The position numbers were made by a program, and so were the translations under genes. Below the pieces are notes generated by a model that saw only the letters and a list, made by a program, of their open reading frames with translations, did no database searches and was not told the origin of the DNA. Positions 1 to 8,165 of a stretch of DNA of 32,542 nucleotides are shown here, one piece after another. Within the stretch, counting starts at the first letter, position 1. Every line of letters begins with the position of its first letter. This stretch comes from Clostridiales bacterium (GTDB taxonomy: Bacteria; Bacillota; Clostridia; Lachnospirales; Lachnospiraceae): contig JAGZJZ010000068.1 in assembly GCA_018365455.1 (NCBI GenBank), positions 1-32,542 of the forward strand, in the 5' to 3' direction.

Positions 1-51
1 TTTCATAGAGTTGAATACTTCACGAAAATTTAGAAAGCACGGTAGGATTTT

Positions 52-537
52 ATGCAGGGAACAAAAAGCAATAAAGGAAGGGATTCTGAGCGTTTCATAC
101 ATATTTTTGGAGACAATATGATCATTTCGATTGATGAAATGGAGAATCAGATTCCGATTGGGAAGATTTATCATTGTTATTTAAAACAGGCTCTTCCATT
201 TTATGGTTTATCCGAAATGGTTGTGTTAATTGATCGTTTGATGGATGAGACAGGAAGTCCGAATGACAGTACATATTCCCGAAATAGTGAATATGGAACA
301 AAGAAAAGCAATTCGGAACCATGTCATGATTTTAAAGAATTTGCAAATGTGCATGGAAAATACCTTACTTTCTACTTGAAGATCCGCTATCGCCAATATG
401 GAAGCTGGCAGGGCGAAATACAGTTTGCCGGAAACAATAAAAAACGCTTGTTTCGCAGTGTACAGGAAATGCTGGGTTATGTCTATAACGTGCTGGAACA
501 CAGCTGTGAAATACAGCAAGGGAGGCAGCGCAGATGA
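52..537 (+). CDS. Small protein of unknown family, paralogue of the 2048-2497 product
   Basis: I do not recognise a named family. The 161-aa product is soluble, with no signal peptide or membrane segment. It shares two blocks with the product of 2048-2497: YHCY followed by [AV]PF (about residues 40-49), and a C-terminal block YRQ-x3-WQG (residues about 113-121) followed about 13 residues later by FRS and a predicted helix. Similarity to the paralogue extends upstream to about residue 15, which supports the start at 52 over an internal ATG at 118 that also has a GGAG before it. The stop overlaps the ATG of the BTAD regulator (ATGA, 534-537), so the two are probably translationally coupled. The pairing suggests an accessory or signalling partner of the regulator; this is inference. 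The promoter lies mostly left of the window. Confidence 0.8.
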   Translation: MQGTKSNKGRDSERFIHIFGDNMIISIDEMENQIPIGKIYHCYLKQALPFYGLSEMVVLIDRLMDETGSPNDSTYSRNSEYGTKKSNSEPCHDFKEFANVHGKYLTFYLKIRYRQYGSWQGEIQFAGNNKKRLFRSVQEMLGYVYNVLEHSCEIQQGRQRR

Positions 538-1781
538 AAATAGTGGATGATAAGGCTTTATATGTACATATGCTGGGTGAATTTCATGTGAATTATGGAA
601 CGAAGGCAATTTCTTTTGGAAGAAATAATCTGGCAAAATCGGTTCAATTATTTCAAATTATGGTTTTGAACAAGAAAACGGGCGTTTCCAAGGGGTCACT
701 GGTTCAATATCTGTATGGAAGAGATGAGGTAGAGAATGGAAACAGCAGTTTAAATAATACGATATTCCGTCTTCGCAAACTCTTAGAGTCTGCAGGTCTG
801 CCAAAGGATAATTATATTACCGTTCAAAATGGAATGTGCAGATGGAATGAGGAAATACCGATCTATGCCGATATCTATGAGTTTGAAGAACTAACGTCAA
901 AAGGAATGTCTGAAACAGATGAAAAAAACAGGCTATCCTTTTTAAAAGAAGCATGCCTGATTTATCATGGAGAATTCTTACCGATGATGGTAGGGGAAGA
1001 ATGGGCAATGGCAGCTAATATCCACTATCAGGAGGTTTATTTTTCCAGTCTGAGAATTGTTTGCGAAGAACTGGACAAACAGAGGGAATATGAAGAAATA
1101 TTGCGGCTCACTACAGCGGCTGCCCATGTTTATCCCTTTGAAGAATGGCAGATCTGGCGCATAGACAGTCTGATTGCTATGAACCGATATAAAGAAGCAA
1201 TGGATGTCTACCAGGATGCTACAAAGATGTTCTTCGATGAACTTGGATTATCACCTTCCAAAAAGATGATGGAACGTTTCCAGGTGATGAGCAGCCATAT
1301 TCAGCAGCCGGTCAGAACAATTGTTGACATTAAAGAAGGGTTAAAAGAAGAAAATGAGCGAAAAGGAGCTTATTATTGTACATTGCCCAGTTTTATAGAT
1401 AATTACCGAATTCTGAGCAGGATGATGGAACGGACGGGTCAGTCTGTGTTCTTAATGCTCTGCACTCTTACGGATTCAAGCGGCACACCGTTAGAATCCC
1501 CTAAGAAGCTGCAGGAGGTATCTCAGAAATTCCAAATGGCAATCCAGCGTTCTCTTCGACGTGGGGATCTATATACCAGATACAGCCCATGCCAGTTCTT
1601 ATTACTGCTCCCGGGTACCAATAAGGAAAACTGCTCCATTATTTCAACCCGTATAGACCGAAATTTTAAAGATGAAGGGGGAGGCCGCAATAAGATTAAT
1701 TATTATACCGCATCTGTTGCAGATATGAAGAACGGATCCGGTAAACTGAATTTTGTATCCGGGGATCTAAAATGGGTGTAG
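534..1781 (+). CDS. BTAD (SARP-like) transcriptional regulator with degenerate GGDEF-like C-terminus
   Basis: The 415-aa protein begins with an OmpR/SARP-type winged helix (about residues 8-105: LGEFHV, then SLNNTIFRLRKLLE recognition-helix region). A bacterial transcriptional activation domain of helical TPR-like repeats follows (about 110-250: ADIYEFEEL, YHGEFLP, ALxMNRYKEAMDVY-type pattern, FFDELGLSPS). The C-terminal ~130 residues look like a decayed diguanylate-cyclase fold: SLRRGDLYTRYSPCQFLLLLPG sits where LRxxDxxxRxGGDEFxxLLP would be, so the GGDEF signature is SPCQF and catalysis is not expected. SARP-family activators bind direct repeats just upstream of the -10, and such repeats occur at 1982-1998 and 13061-13077. 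I infer that this is the local activator of the fibre operon. It is coupled to the gene before it and followed by a terminator. Confidence 0.88.
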   Translation: MKIVDDKALYVHMLGEFHVNYGTKAISFGRNNLAKSVQLFQIMVLNKKTGVSKGSLVQYLYGRDEVENGNSSLNNTIFRLRKLLESAGLPKDNYITVQNGMCRWNEEIPIYADIYEFEELTSKGMSETDEKNRLSFLKEACLIYHGEFLPMMVGEEWAMAANIHYQEVYFSSLRIVCEELDKQREYEEILRLTTAAAHVYPFEEWQIWRIDSLIAMNRYKEAMDVYQDATKMFFDELGLSPSKKMMERFQVMSSHIQQPVRTIVDIKEGLKEENERKGAYYCTLPSFIDNYRILSRMMERTGQSVFLMLCTLTDSSGTPLESPKKLQEVSQKFQMAIQRSLRRGDLYTRYSPCQFLLLLPGTNKENCSIISTRIDRNFKDEGGGRNKINYYTASVADMKNGSGKLNFVSGDLKWV

Positions 1782-1828
1782 AAAATCAGAACAGTTATGG
1801 GCGTATATTAAAAACATTACATAGAAAT

Positions 1829-1863
1829 GCACAGTCACCGGGAACGGAGGGCTGTGCTTTTTT
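1829..1863 (+). terminator. Rho-independent terminator after the BTAD regulator gene
   Basis: GCACAGTC (1829-1836) pairs with GGCTGTGC (1850-1857), one wobble included, and is followed directly by six T residues (1858-1863). It separates the regulator transcript from the fibre operon promoter downstream. Confidence 0.8.
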
Positions 1864-1956
1864 GTGTTTGCGTGGAAAATAGGCTTTGTATACAGCGTGT
1901 CTTTCACGGCAATAGCTCCAATTTATCCGCCTCCAATTAAATAATTTCATAAAATA

Positions 1957-2025
1957 CGAAAAAAATCAAAATAGTTCCTTACGAAAGAGGTAGCGAAATA
2001 CCTGCTTTGTTATAGTGTTATTAGA
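1957..2025 (+). promoter_or_regulatory. Fibre operon promoter with CGAAA direct repeats (candidate BTAD/SARP operator)
   Basis: CGAAA occurs at 1982-1986 and again at 1994-1998, 12 bp apart, with a third copy at 1957-1961. A -10-like TATAGT lies at 2011-2016, and no TTGACA-like -35 is present at the right distance. Almost the same layout recurs at 13037-13104: an A-run plus ATCAAAA, nine bases, ACGAAAGAG, then TGTTATARTNGTT and TTAGAA, all with identical spacing. A missing -35 plus direct repeats near the -10 is the classical arrangement of SARP-activated promoters. The leader to the next gene is only about 25 nt. Confidence 0.7.
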
Positions 2026-2047
2026 AAAGCCGGGGAGGTTGTATCAG

Positions 2048-2497
2048 ATGGACATATTGCAAATAAATTCTGCAGCCCCAAATATCTTATGTATCTGTAT
2101 TGACAGCGTAAATCACAGAGAAGGCAAAGGCAGACTGTATCACTGTTACAGCAGGGAAGCAGTTCCGTTTGAAAATGAATTTCAGCTCATTGCCAAGATG
2201 GATGATTTGTTTGAACATATAAATTATCCACAGGCAGCAATGGAGAGCAGACAATTTATAGAGAAGAAAAATTCGAAGACACAGGAGGCGGTAAGAGTAA
2301 TGGATAAAGATGAAGTAATCAATCAAAGCGGAGACCAGGCAACATTCATCGTTCATGTTCAATATCGTCAAAATGCCACCTGGCAGGGGCAGGTTGTCTG
2401 GGCAGAGAAAAAGATCACAAAGAATTTCAGAAGCGCCCTTGAGCTGTTAAAGCTCATTGACAATGCGCTGGATGAAAGCGGAATAGAAGAAGAATAA
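2048..2497 (+). CDS. Small protein of unknown family, first gene of the fibre operon
   Basis: The ATG at 2048 is chosen because GGGGAGG ends nine bases upstream. An in-frame GTG at 2015 overlaps the predicted -10 and is unlikely to be used. The 149-aa product has no export signal. It shares YHCY...VPF (residues ~31-40) and YRQNATWQG (~104-112) plus FRSALELL (~121-128) with the product of 52-537. The function is unknown. Its place as first gene of a surface-fibre operon, with a sister gene beside the regulator, suggests a cytoplasmic role in control or assembly of the system; this is inference only. The VWA adhesin gene follows after 16 bases. Confidence 0.85.
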   Translation: MDILQINSAAPNILCICIDSVNHREGKGRLYHCYSREAVPFENEFQLIAKMDDLFEHINYPQAAMESRQFIEKKNSKTQEAVRVMDKDEVINQSGDQATFIVHVQYRQNATWQGQVVWAEKKITKNFRSALELLKLIDNALDESGIEEE

Positions 2498-2513
2498 AAA
2501 GAAGGAGGAAGTC

Positions 2514-5500
2514 ATGAAGAATAAAGTGAAACAGAGATTGCTGGCAGTTGTCCTTTGTCTTGTACTGCTGCTGAGTAATAACATTTCCTTAATGGCAAGG
2601 GAAAATAAAATAGCAGACATTGATTCCTCCGCAGCCGGAGCAGAATCGTCAGAGCAGGGATATGGAACAGGTGATCTTCCGCTTACAGTTCAGGATCAGG
2701 GCAGTGAGGGAAGCAGTCAGTCGAATCATGGAAACGGTATGGATAATCAAATCATAATACCGGAGACAGAATCGGTAAATGGGCAGCAATCAGAAATGGC
2801 AGAGCCGCAGACGGGAGCAGAGCCACAGCCGGAACCACAGATGGTACCACAGACGGAACCACAGACGGAAGACAAATCTGAAGCAGCTCCCGAAACGAAT
2901 GTCAATGAGACAGAAACAGAGCCGGTCAATAACAGCGGACAGGAAGACACGGTCATTGACACAGAAGCAGATGTTCCATTTGCAGGAACATATCAGGATG
3001 AATCAGTGGAAGTCCGGGTAAGCGCCGAGGCAGGGGTGATTCCCAAAGATGCGCAGCTAGCGGTTACTCCGATACTTAGAAAAGAAATTCCATCAGAAGC
3101 AACGCAGGAAGAAAAAGAACAGATCGAGAATATCAATGCAAAATTTAGCCAGACACAGATGAAGCTGGAAGAAGCGGTTTCCGAAAAAGAAGACACTTCA
3201 CTTGCCGGATTTGTAGCATATGATATCAGCTTTATAATAACAGATGCCATAACAGGAGAAAAGAGTGAAATAGAACCTGCAGGAGAGGTAAAGGTTCATA
3301 TGAACTTCCTGAATGGTGCATCTGTAGAAAATGAAAAAGAAGATGCCAATACCCAGGTAAGGGTGCAGCATTTGGAAGAAAATGAAACAGCACCCAACGG
3401 TGTTCAGGTTGTGGATATTACCGATCAGGCAGATATTACCGTAGAGGAAGATGGGATAGTTAAAGATGTGGCATTTTCATCCGATAAGTTCAGTGTGTAT
3501 GCACTTGCTTTTGAGATCAGGAGTGTCGAGAGTTATGCAAGGAGCCAGACGGTTAAAATTGAATGCCGTGATATGAGTTCAGGTGCCATGATCAGTGGAT
3601 CGCCAAACAGCATTACCATAGATAATGGAGAAGAACTTTCCTTAAGCGCAATAGCTGACAGAGTTGGCAAAATTAGTGGATATGGATCACTGATGGAAGC
3701 CGTTTGTAATCGGTATAATATAACCGGATTAAGAGTCAGAAGTAATGTACAGCAATTTCAATATAATAACTACTATTGGTACGATGTTAATAATGCAACC
3801 GTATATCTCTATTTTGACAAGGTGACAAATATAACGGTACGGTGCTTTGATTATTATACAGGGAAAGAAATTTCAGGAGGTCAAAGAAAACTATCCATTG
3901 GGAAAAACCAAAAATTAGATAGTTTAGAGAAACTCTATTCGGCACTGGAAGCCGTAGAAGGTTACGACAGACTACTTTATGCAAAACAGGGCAATAACAC
4001 ATTATACGGACTGAGCATGGATCGAAACGGTAATCTCAGTTATAAAAACTCATTTGCCCAGGATTCCTGGACCGGTACCAACACCTACGTTTCCTTTGAT
4101 TTTTATCTTCAGCCGGTCAGAGATTACGGCAGCACGGACGAATACGGTGAAGTTCACCACAAAAAGCAGATCGACTACCTTGGAGATAAAGGAGTAAACC
4201 AAGATACAAATCTGAGAGGCGAGGATAAGTACCGTTTGTATTTAGACGTAACCGGAACACCGGAGACGGCACCGGAACCGGCAGACATCGTTTTAGTATT
4301 AGACAGTTCCGGAAGTATGGCATGGAACATGAACAATGGCAGCAATGCTAGCCTGGGAAGCCGGAGAATGGATTATCTGAAAACAGCTACCAGAAATATC
4401 ATTGATACGTTAAAAAGCAGCCAGAGCAATAACAGGATTGCAATTGTGGAATTTGATACGCAAATCAATACATGGGCAAACCTGAACGAAAATCTCTCGG
4501 CAGGCAGTTTAAAAGATATTATTGGGGAAGCCGGTATCGCTGATGGGAGGAACGGAAGCGGAAAACTGAGAGTTGGAGGCGGTACCGATTACAGTCTGGC
4601 ATTGGCGAAAGCAAATGAAATGCTGTATGGCAGTGAAAGCAGCGGAAGTGAAAAAAGGAAGAAATTTGTTGTATTTGTTACCGATGGCGCACCTACCGCT
4701 CCTTTTGGAGGCGGGTCTACCACGACGGAACGTGATAAACAAGCTGGCTTAAATGCAGCGGCAGCCCTTCCGGATTTAAGCGGATTTTATGTAGTAGGCG
4801 TAGCAGGAAACACAATGTCTGATAACATAGATTACTTAAAGACTTTAACTGAAACACCAAAATCGGTTCTGAAAGACTATCTGGCAGGCAATGATGCCGA
4901 GGGACTAAAAGATGCCTTTAAATCCATCACGAGTACCATAACAAAGCAAATAGCCGGGGTTTCCATCCAGGACACATTAAGCAAGCATGTGAAATTTGCC
5001 CCCTCCGCAACATTGGACTTAAAAGTAACAAAATTAGCGCAGGATGCAGGGGCTGTACCGGAAGTCATGAACAAAAATGATTATACGGTAACCACAAGCG
5101 GTAAGACAATTAAAGTAGACTTCGGCAAGGATTATTTTCTGGATCCAAGGGCTGTTTACACCGTATCCTTTAATATCGTGTTAGAGGAAGAGTCAAAGGA
5201 TCTGGAACCGGTGGATATGGGTCAGGACAATACAGATTACGATAAATGGTATCCTTTCAGTGAAGGAAAAAAAGGACTGTACTCTAATGAAGGCGATGTA
5301 AGCCAGACGAATGTATCCTTTTACTGGGTGGATAATGGAGTCTGGACTCCGAAAAAATTACCTTATAACATCCCAATTGTAAAGCCTCTGAGACAGGAAG
5401 GCAAAGTCAGAATACAAAAAATAATCGATGGTGTTGATGACGAGGTACGTCAAAATCTTTCAAAAGATCAGTTTATGATAGAAATCAACAGTATCAGCGG

Positions 5501-5810
5501 TGATTCCTTCCAGACAGCAGCCATACTGACCGATAATCAGATCAGTTCCTATATAACTGTTTATCATGAGACCGTATTTCAGATTTCCGAAATTATGCCC
5601 CAGGAATACACCTACGGAGATCCGGCACTGGTAATTAAGAGCGCCGATGGCAAGGATGTGGGCAGCAACAGAATTGACCTGAAAAAAGGTACCGTTACGA
5701 TTAAACCGGGAGATGATGTAATCGTTGAAGTTCACAACCAATACACTCCCCAAAATTATTTTCACAATTATGATACGAAATCAAATGATTTTGCAAGCTA
5801 TAATAATTGA
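2514..5810 (+). CDS. Large VWA-domain surface adhesin (candidate fibre tip protein)
   Basis: The 1098-aa product has a strong GGAGG before the ATG and a Sec signal peptide (residues 1-29, cleavage likely after SLMA). A disordered E/Q/P/S-rich stretch (about 30-150) contains repeated PQTEPQ-type units. Next come beta-rich regions (about 160-345 and 346-560) and then a VWA domain (about 588-800) with an intact MIDAS: DSSGS at 597-601 and TDG at 723-725. Two further beta-sandwich-like regions follow (about 810-950 and 965-1085; the latter resembles Cna-B/DUF5979-type stalk domains). The C-terminus (ending FASYNN) has no LPXTG-like motif, hydrophobic segment or positive tail, so it should be secreted or held by partners. 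VWA proteins of this build are tip adhesins in sortase pili; the same role in a TasA-type fibre is my inference. The stop lies 20 bases before the next start. Confidence 0.88.
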   Translation: MKNKVKQRLLAVVLCLVLLLSNNISLMARENKIADIDSSAAGAESSEQGYGTGDLPLTVQDQGSEGSSQSNHGNGMDNQIIIPETESVNGQQSEMAEPQTGAEPQPEPQMVPQTEPQTEDKSEAAPETNVNETETEPVNNSGQEDTVIDTEADVPFAGTYQDESVEVRVSAEAGVIPKDAQLAVTPILRKEIPSEATQEEKEQIENINAKFSQTQMKLEEAVSEKEDTSLAGFVAYDISFIITDAITGEKSEIEPAGEVKVHMNFLNGASVENEKEDANTQVRVQHLEENETAPNGVQVVDITDQADITVEEDGIVKDVAFSSDKFSVYALAFEIRSVESYARSQTVKIECRDMSSGAMISGSPNSITIDNGEELSLSAIADRVGKISGYGSLMEAVCNRYNITGLRVRSNVQQFQYNNYYWYDVNNATVYLYFDKVTNITVRCFDYYTGKEISGGQRKLSIGKNQKLDSLEKLYSALEAVEGYDRLLYAKQGNNTLYGLSMDRNGNLSYKNSFAQDSWTGTNTYVSFDFYLQPVRDYGSTDEYGEVHHKKQIDYLGDKGVNQDTNLRGEDKYRLYLDVTGTPETAPEPADIVLVLDSSGSMAWNMNNGSNASLGSRRMDYLKTATRNIIDTLKSSQSNNRIAIVEFDTQINTWANLNENLSAGSLKDIIGEAGIADGRNGSGKLRVGGGTDYSLALAKANEMLYGSESSGSEKRKKFVVFVTDGAPTAPFGGGSTTTERDKQAGLNAAAALPDLSGFYVVGVAGNTMSDNIDYLKTLTETPKSVLKDYLAGNDAEGLKDAFKSITSTITKQIAGVSIQDTLSKHVKFAPSATLDLKVTKLAQDAGAVPEVMNKNDYTVTTSGKTIKVDFGKDYFLDPRAVYTVSFNIVLEEESKDLEPVDMGQDNTDYDKWYPFSEGKKGLYSNEGDVSQTNVSFYWVDNGVWTPKKLPYNIPIVKPLRQEGKVRIQKIIDGVDDEVRQNLSKDQFMIEINSISGDSFQTAAILTDNQISSYITVYHETVFQISEIMPQEYTYGDPALVIKSADGKDVGSNRIDLKKGTVTIKPGDDVIVEVHNQYTPQNYFHNYDTKSNDFASYNN

Positions 5811-5830
5811 AAGAAAGGGGGCAGAGAATA

Positions 5831-6493
5831 TTGCGTAATCGAATTAAAGGAAAAAGTAAGTTACTGTTGTTTACAGTTGGAATGATTGCGCTGCTGGGAA
5901 TCGGTTCTACTTTCTCCTTTCTAAAATTAGAGGTGGAAAAAACAAATAACCTGACTGCTCATCATACAGATGTTGAGATTGTGGAGAAATTTCCCGATAA
6001 TCCCAAAACAGGAAAAGATGTAATAAAAGAAGTAGAGTTCATCAATAGAGGTTCTTCCTCCGTATTTCTCAGAATGTCATATGTGGAGTATTGGCAGTCA
6101 GGGGGCAAAGATGCCGGAAATCTTCTTTCAAATCAAGTTGGAAATGTTGATGTAGCAGTGAAAAACTGGAATCAAAATTTTAATCCCCTAAGGGAGAGCA
6201 GCAGCTGGGTTTCCGGTGGAGACGGCTGGTATTATTATAAAAAAGTTCTGAAATCAGGAGCATCGACCGGTTTGGTACTGAACAGTGTGTCCTTCCAGAA
6301 CTTTGCAGCAGAGGAATTCCAGGATTATAAAGAAGCGGATTACCATTTGTATTTTCGAACAGAAGTAGTCCAGTGCAGTGATGGATCCGGTACATTAAAT
6401 AAAGATGCGGTAAACGAAGATGCAACTAGAACAGTATTTGGCAAGAAGGGACAGATTCAGGAAGATGGAATAACTGTCACCTGGGAAAATTAA
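5831..6493 (+). CDS. TasA/camelysin-like secreted protein with atypical SipW-class signal
   Basis: I choose the TTG at 5831 because AGGGGG (5816-5821) sits nine bases upstream. The longer reading from a TTG at 5807 overlaps the previous stop and has no ribosome binding site. The 220-aa product starts with a basic stretch and a hydrophobic segment (residues 11-30). The usual AYF after the hydrophobic core is replaced by STFSFLKLEVEKTNN. The body keeps the family pattern: VEKF near 51, K-x4-VEFINRG (about 66-74), VFLRMSY, GGDGWYYYKKVL followed by SGAST and LNSVSF, and ADYHLYFRTEVVQ. It is probably a minor fibre subunit or chaperone-like partner exported through one of the operon's SipW peptidases. 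Confidence 0.8.
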   Translation: MRNRIKGKSKLLLFTVGMIALLGIGSTFSFLKLEVEKTNNLTAHHTDVEIVEKFPDNPKTGKDVIKEVEFINRGSSSVFLRMSYVEYWQSGGKDAGNLLSNQVGNVDVAVKNWNQNFNPLRESSSWVSGGDGWYYYKKVLKSGASTGLVLNSVSFQNFAAEEFQDYKEADYHLYFRTEVVQCSDGSGTLNKDAVNEDATRTVFGKKGQIQEDGITVTWEN

Positions 6494-6507
6494 GTGGGGG
6501 TGATAGA

Positions 6508-7149
6508 ATGAAGAGATTATTTCATAGAAAAATGTTTGCTGTAATCGCCCTTTGCATCATAACGCTGATTGGTGTGTCCGGAACATACGCTTATTATCAA
6601 AGCGAGGTTCAAATAAAGAATCCGTTCCGTACAGGAGAGCCCAGGATACATTTATCTGAAAAGTTTAATGAGGCAGATAATTGGGTACCGGGTGAAGAAA
6701 AAGAAAAAAAGGTATGGTTTGAAAATTTAGGAAATATGGATCTTCTCCTTCGCTTTAAAGCAGAAGTGACATTAAGAGACCCGGCAGATCAGGCAGTAAA
6801 GATAACAGCAAGTAAATCAGATAAGAATGTGTATGTAACAGCAGATGGAAATGAATTCTGTACATTAAACTGGTTTGATGAAAACATGAAGAGCTGGGCA
6901 GATAAACAGGATGGTTTCTATTATTACAATCAGATATTTAAAGCAGATGCAAAAACGTTACCTGTACTGAAATCTGTAACATTCAGCAAAGGACTTTCAA
7001 ATGATGTTCATGGCATCCGAACCGATTATTCGCAGTATAAACTACAGGTTAAAATAACCGCAGAGACCATACACGTCAATAAAGAAGCAGCTTCAGCACT
7101 TTGGCAGCGCTCATATATATTAACAAATGACCAGGTAACATGGCAGTAA
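6508..7149 (+). CDS. TasA/camelysin-like SipW-dependent secreted protein
   Basis: The 213-aa product has GTGGGGGTG-type ribosome binding sequence before the ATG. Its SipW-class signal reads hydrophobic core, SGTYAYYQSEVQIKNPFRTG (residues 25-43). The body has EKF, WVPGEEKEKKV (59-69), FENLGNMDLLLRF, DGFYYYNQIFKADAKTLPVLKSVTF and YKLQVKITAETI, in the same order as in the neighbouring paralogues. TasA of Bacillus subtilis has the same PG-x-K and N-x-G blocks after its SipW-cleaved signal, so a beta-sandwich fibre subunit or accessory is likely. It is 14 bases from the preceding stop, inside one operon. Confidence 0.85.
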   Translation: MKRLFHRKMFAVIALCIITLIGVSGTYAYYQSEVQIKNPFRTGEPRIHLSEKFNEADNWVPGEEKEKKVWFENLGNMDLLLRFKAEVTLRDPADQAVKITASKSDKNVYVTADGNEFCTLNWFDENMKSWADKQDGFYYYNQIFKADAKTLPVLKSVTFSKGLSNDVHGIRTDYSQYKLQVKITAETIHVNKEAASALWQRSYILTNDQVTWQ

Positions 7150-7150
7150 A

Positions 7151-7175
7151 ATTAATTTGGTAACAGCCAATTAAT
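7151..7175 (+). other. Inverted repeat in the gap before the putative major subunit gene
   Basis: ATTAATTTGG (7151-7160), a TAACAG loop and CCAATTAAT (7167-7175) form an imperfect stem. No T-run follows, so it is not a typical terminator. It could be an RNA stability or processing hairpin that sets the stoichiometry of the downstream subunit. Confidence 0.4.
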
Positions 7176-7221
7176 ATAAAAAAACAAACAAATAATAATT
7201 TATTTTATGGAGGAAAAGGAT

Positions 7222-8013
7222 ATGAAGAACAAAAAATTAGCAGCAGGTATCGTAGGTTTAGCAGTAGTAGCAATGGTAGGCGGGACATTAGCATATTTTA
7301 ATCAGACTATGACAGCAGAGAATAAATTTGACACCGGAAAATATGGTTCCACAATCGTGGAGGAATTTAAGCCGGAGGATGGTAATGACTGGAAACCTGG
7401 CGTTGAAGTAAATAAGGATGTAGAAGTAGTAAACACAGGAGATCAGGATGTTGTAGTCAGAGTAAAGTTTGATGAGACATGGGTGAATAAAACAAGCGGC
7501 AATAAAATCAAAGAAAACAATCTGTTAGATGGTACAACAAAGCAGGATAACGCTGTGGATGGTTTAGTAGAAAAGGATGGTTCTGTAGTAGAATTGACAC
7601 TGAATGGTGTAAGTACAACCTGGCTTCGCGGAGAAGACGGATGGTACTACTTTAAAGATAAACTTGCTGCAGGAGCAACCACCGATACCTTCTTAGACAG
7701 TGTACAGTTCATAAAAGATGCTGACCTTGGTTTATATGTGAATAAAAAATATTATACCAAAGCAACAGAAAAACCGGATGTAACTGATTTAAGCAAATGG
7801 ACATCATACGATGGAGAAATGCCAAAAGATGCAACCTTTAATTTATCCGTTACAGAACAGGATCCGACAGCAACCGGTTACAGCAATGCAGATTATACAT
7901 TAAAAGTAACTGCACAGACCGTTCAGGCAACAACAGGCGCAGTAACAGAAGTATTTGGTGCCGCAGTTCCTCAGGATTGCTTAAACAACTGGAATTTAGT
8001 GGATGGCGAATAA
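7222..8013 (+). CDS. TasA-like SipW-dependent fibre subunit (putative major subunit 1)
   Basis: The ATG at 7222 is preferred over 7207 because GGAGG (7209-7213) lies eight bases before it; the longer version would put the ribosome binding site inside the gene. The 263-aa product has a textbook SipW-class leader: MKNKK, a hydrophobic core, VGGTLAYFNQTMTAENKFDTG (split around residues 19-39). It continues with EEFKPEDGNDWKPGVEVNK (W57), VVNTGDQDVVVRVKFDETW, DGWYYFKDKLAAGATTD, LDSVQF and ADYTLKVTAQTVQA. It is clearly related to the next gene, suggesting a tandem duplication. It is set off from its neighbours by longer AT-rich gaps on both sides, which fits separate tuning of a highly expressed subunit. 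Confidence 0.9.
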   Translation: MKNKKLAAGIVGLAVVAMVGGTLAYFNQTMTAENKFDTGKYGSTIVEEFKPEDGNDWKPGVEVNKDVEVVNTGDQDVVVRVKFDETWVNKTSGNKIKENNLLDGTTKQDNAVDGLVEKDGSVVELTLNGVSTTWLRGEDGWYYFKDKLAAGATTDTFLDSVQFIKDADLGLYVNKKYYTKATEKPDVTDLSKWTSYDGEMPKDATFNLSVTEQDPTATGYSNADYTLKVTAQTVQATTGAVTEVFGAAVPQDCLNNWNLVDGE

Positions 8014-8045
8014 TTTCATAGTCTCCTATTGTCACAAATAAAATT

Positions 8046-8076
8046 TTGACAACATTTCATGGAAAACAAATATAAA
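8046..8076 (+). promoter_or_regulatory. Possible internal promoter ahead of the second TasA-like subunit
   Basis: The 152-bp gap 8014-8165 is very AT-rich. It holds a perfect TTGACA (8046-8051) and a TATAAA at 8071-8076, 19 bases apart; AATATA at 8069 would give 17. Nothing else is recognisable in the gap except AGGAGG (8151-8156), nine bases before the next ATG. AT-rich DNA makes chance matches likely. Confidence 0.4.
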
Positions 8077-8165
8077 AAAATTAGACATATAAGTATTCGA
8101 ATAAAATAAGAAATAAAATGAAATAACAATTCAAATTAAAATCAAAATTCAGGAGGATATCAGAG

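Noticed and set aside
226..636. 136-codon minus-strand frame at the left edge
   Set aside because: It is antisense to two coupled genes with good family evidence; the translation shows no domain and no translation signal.
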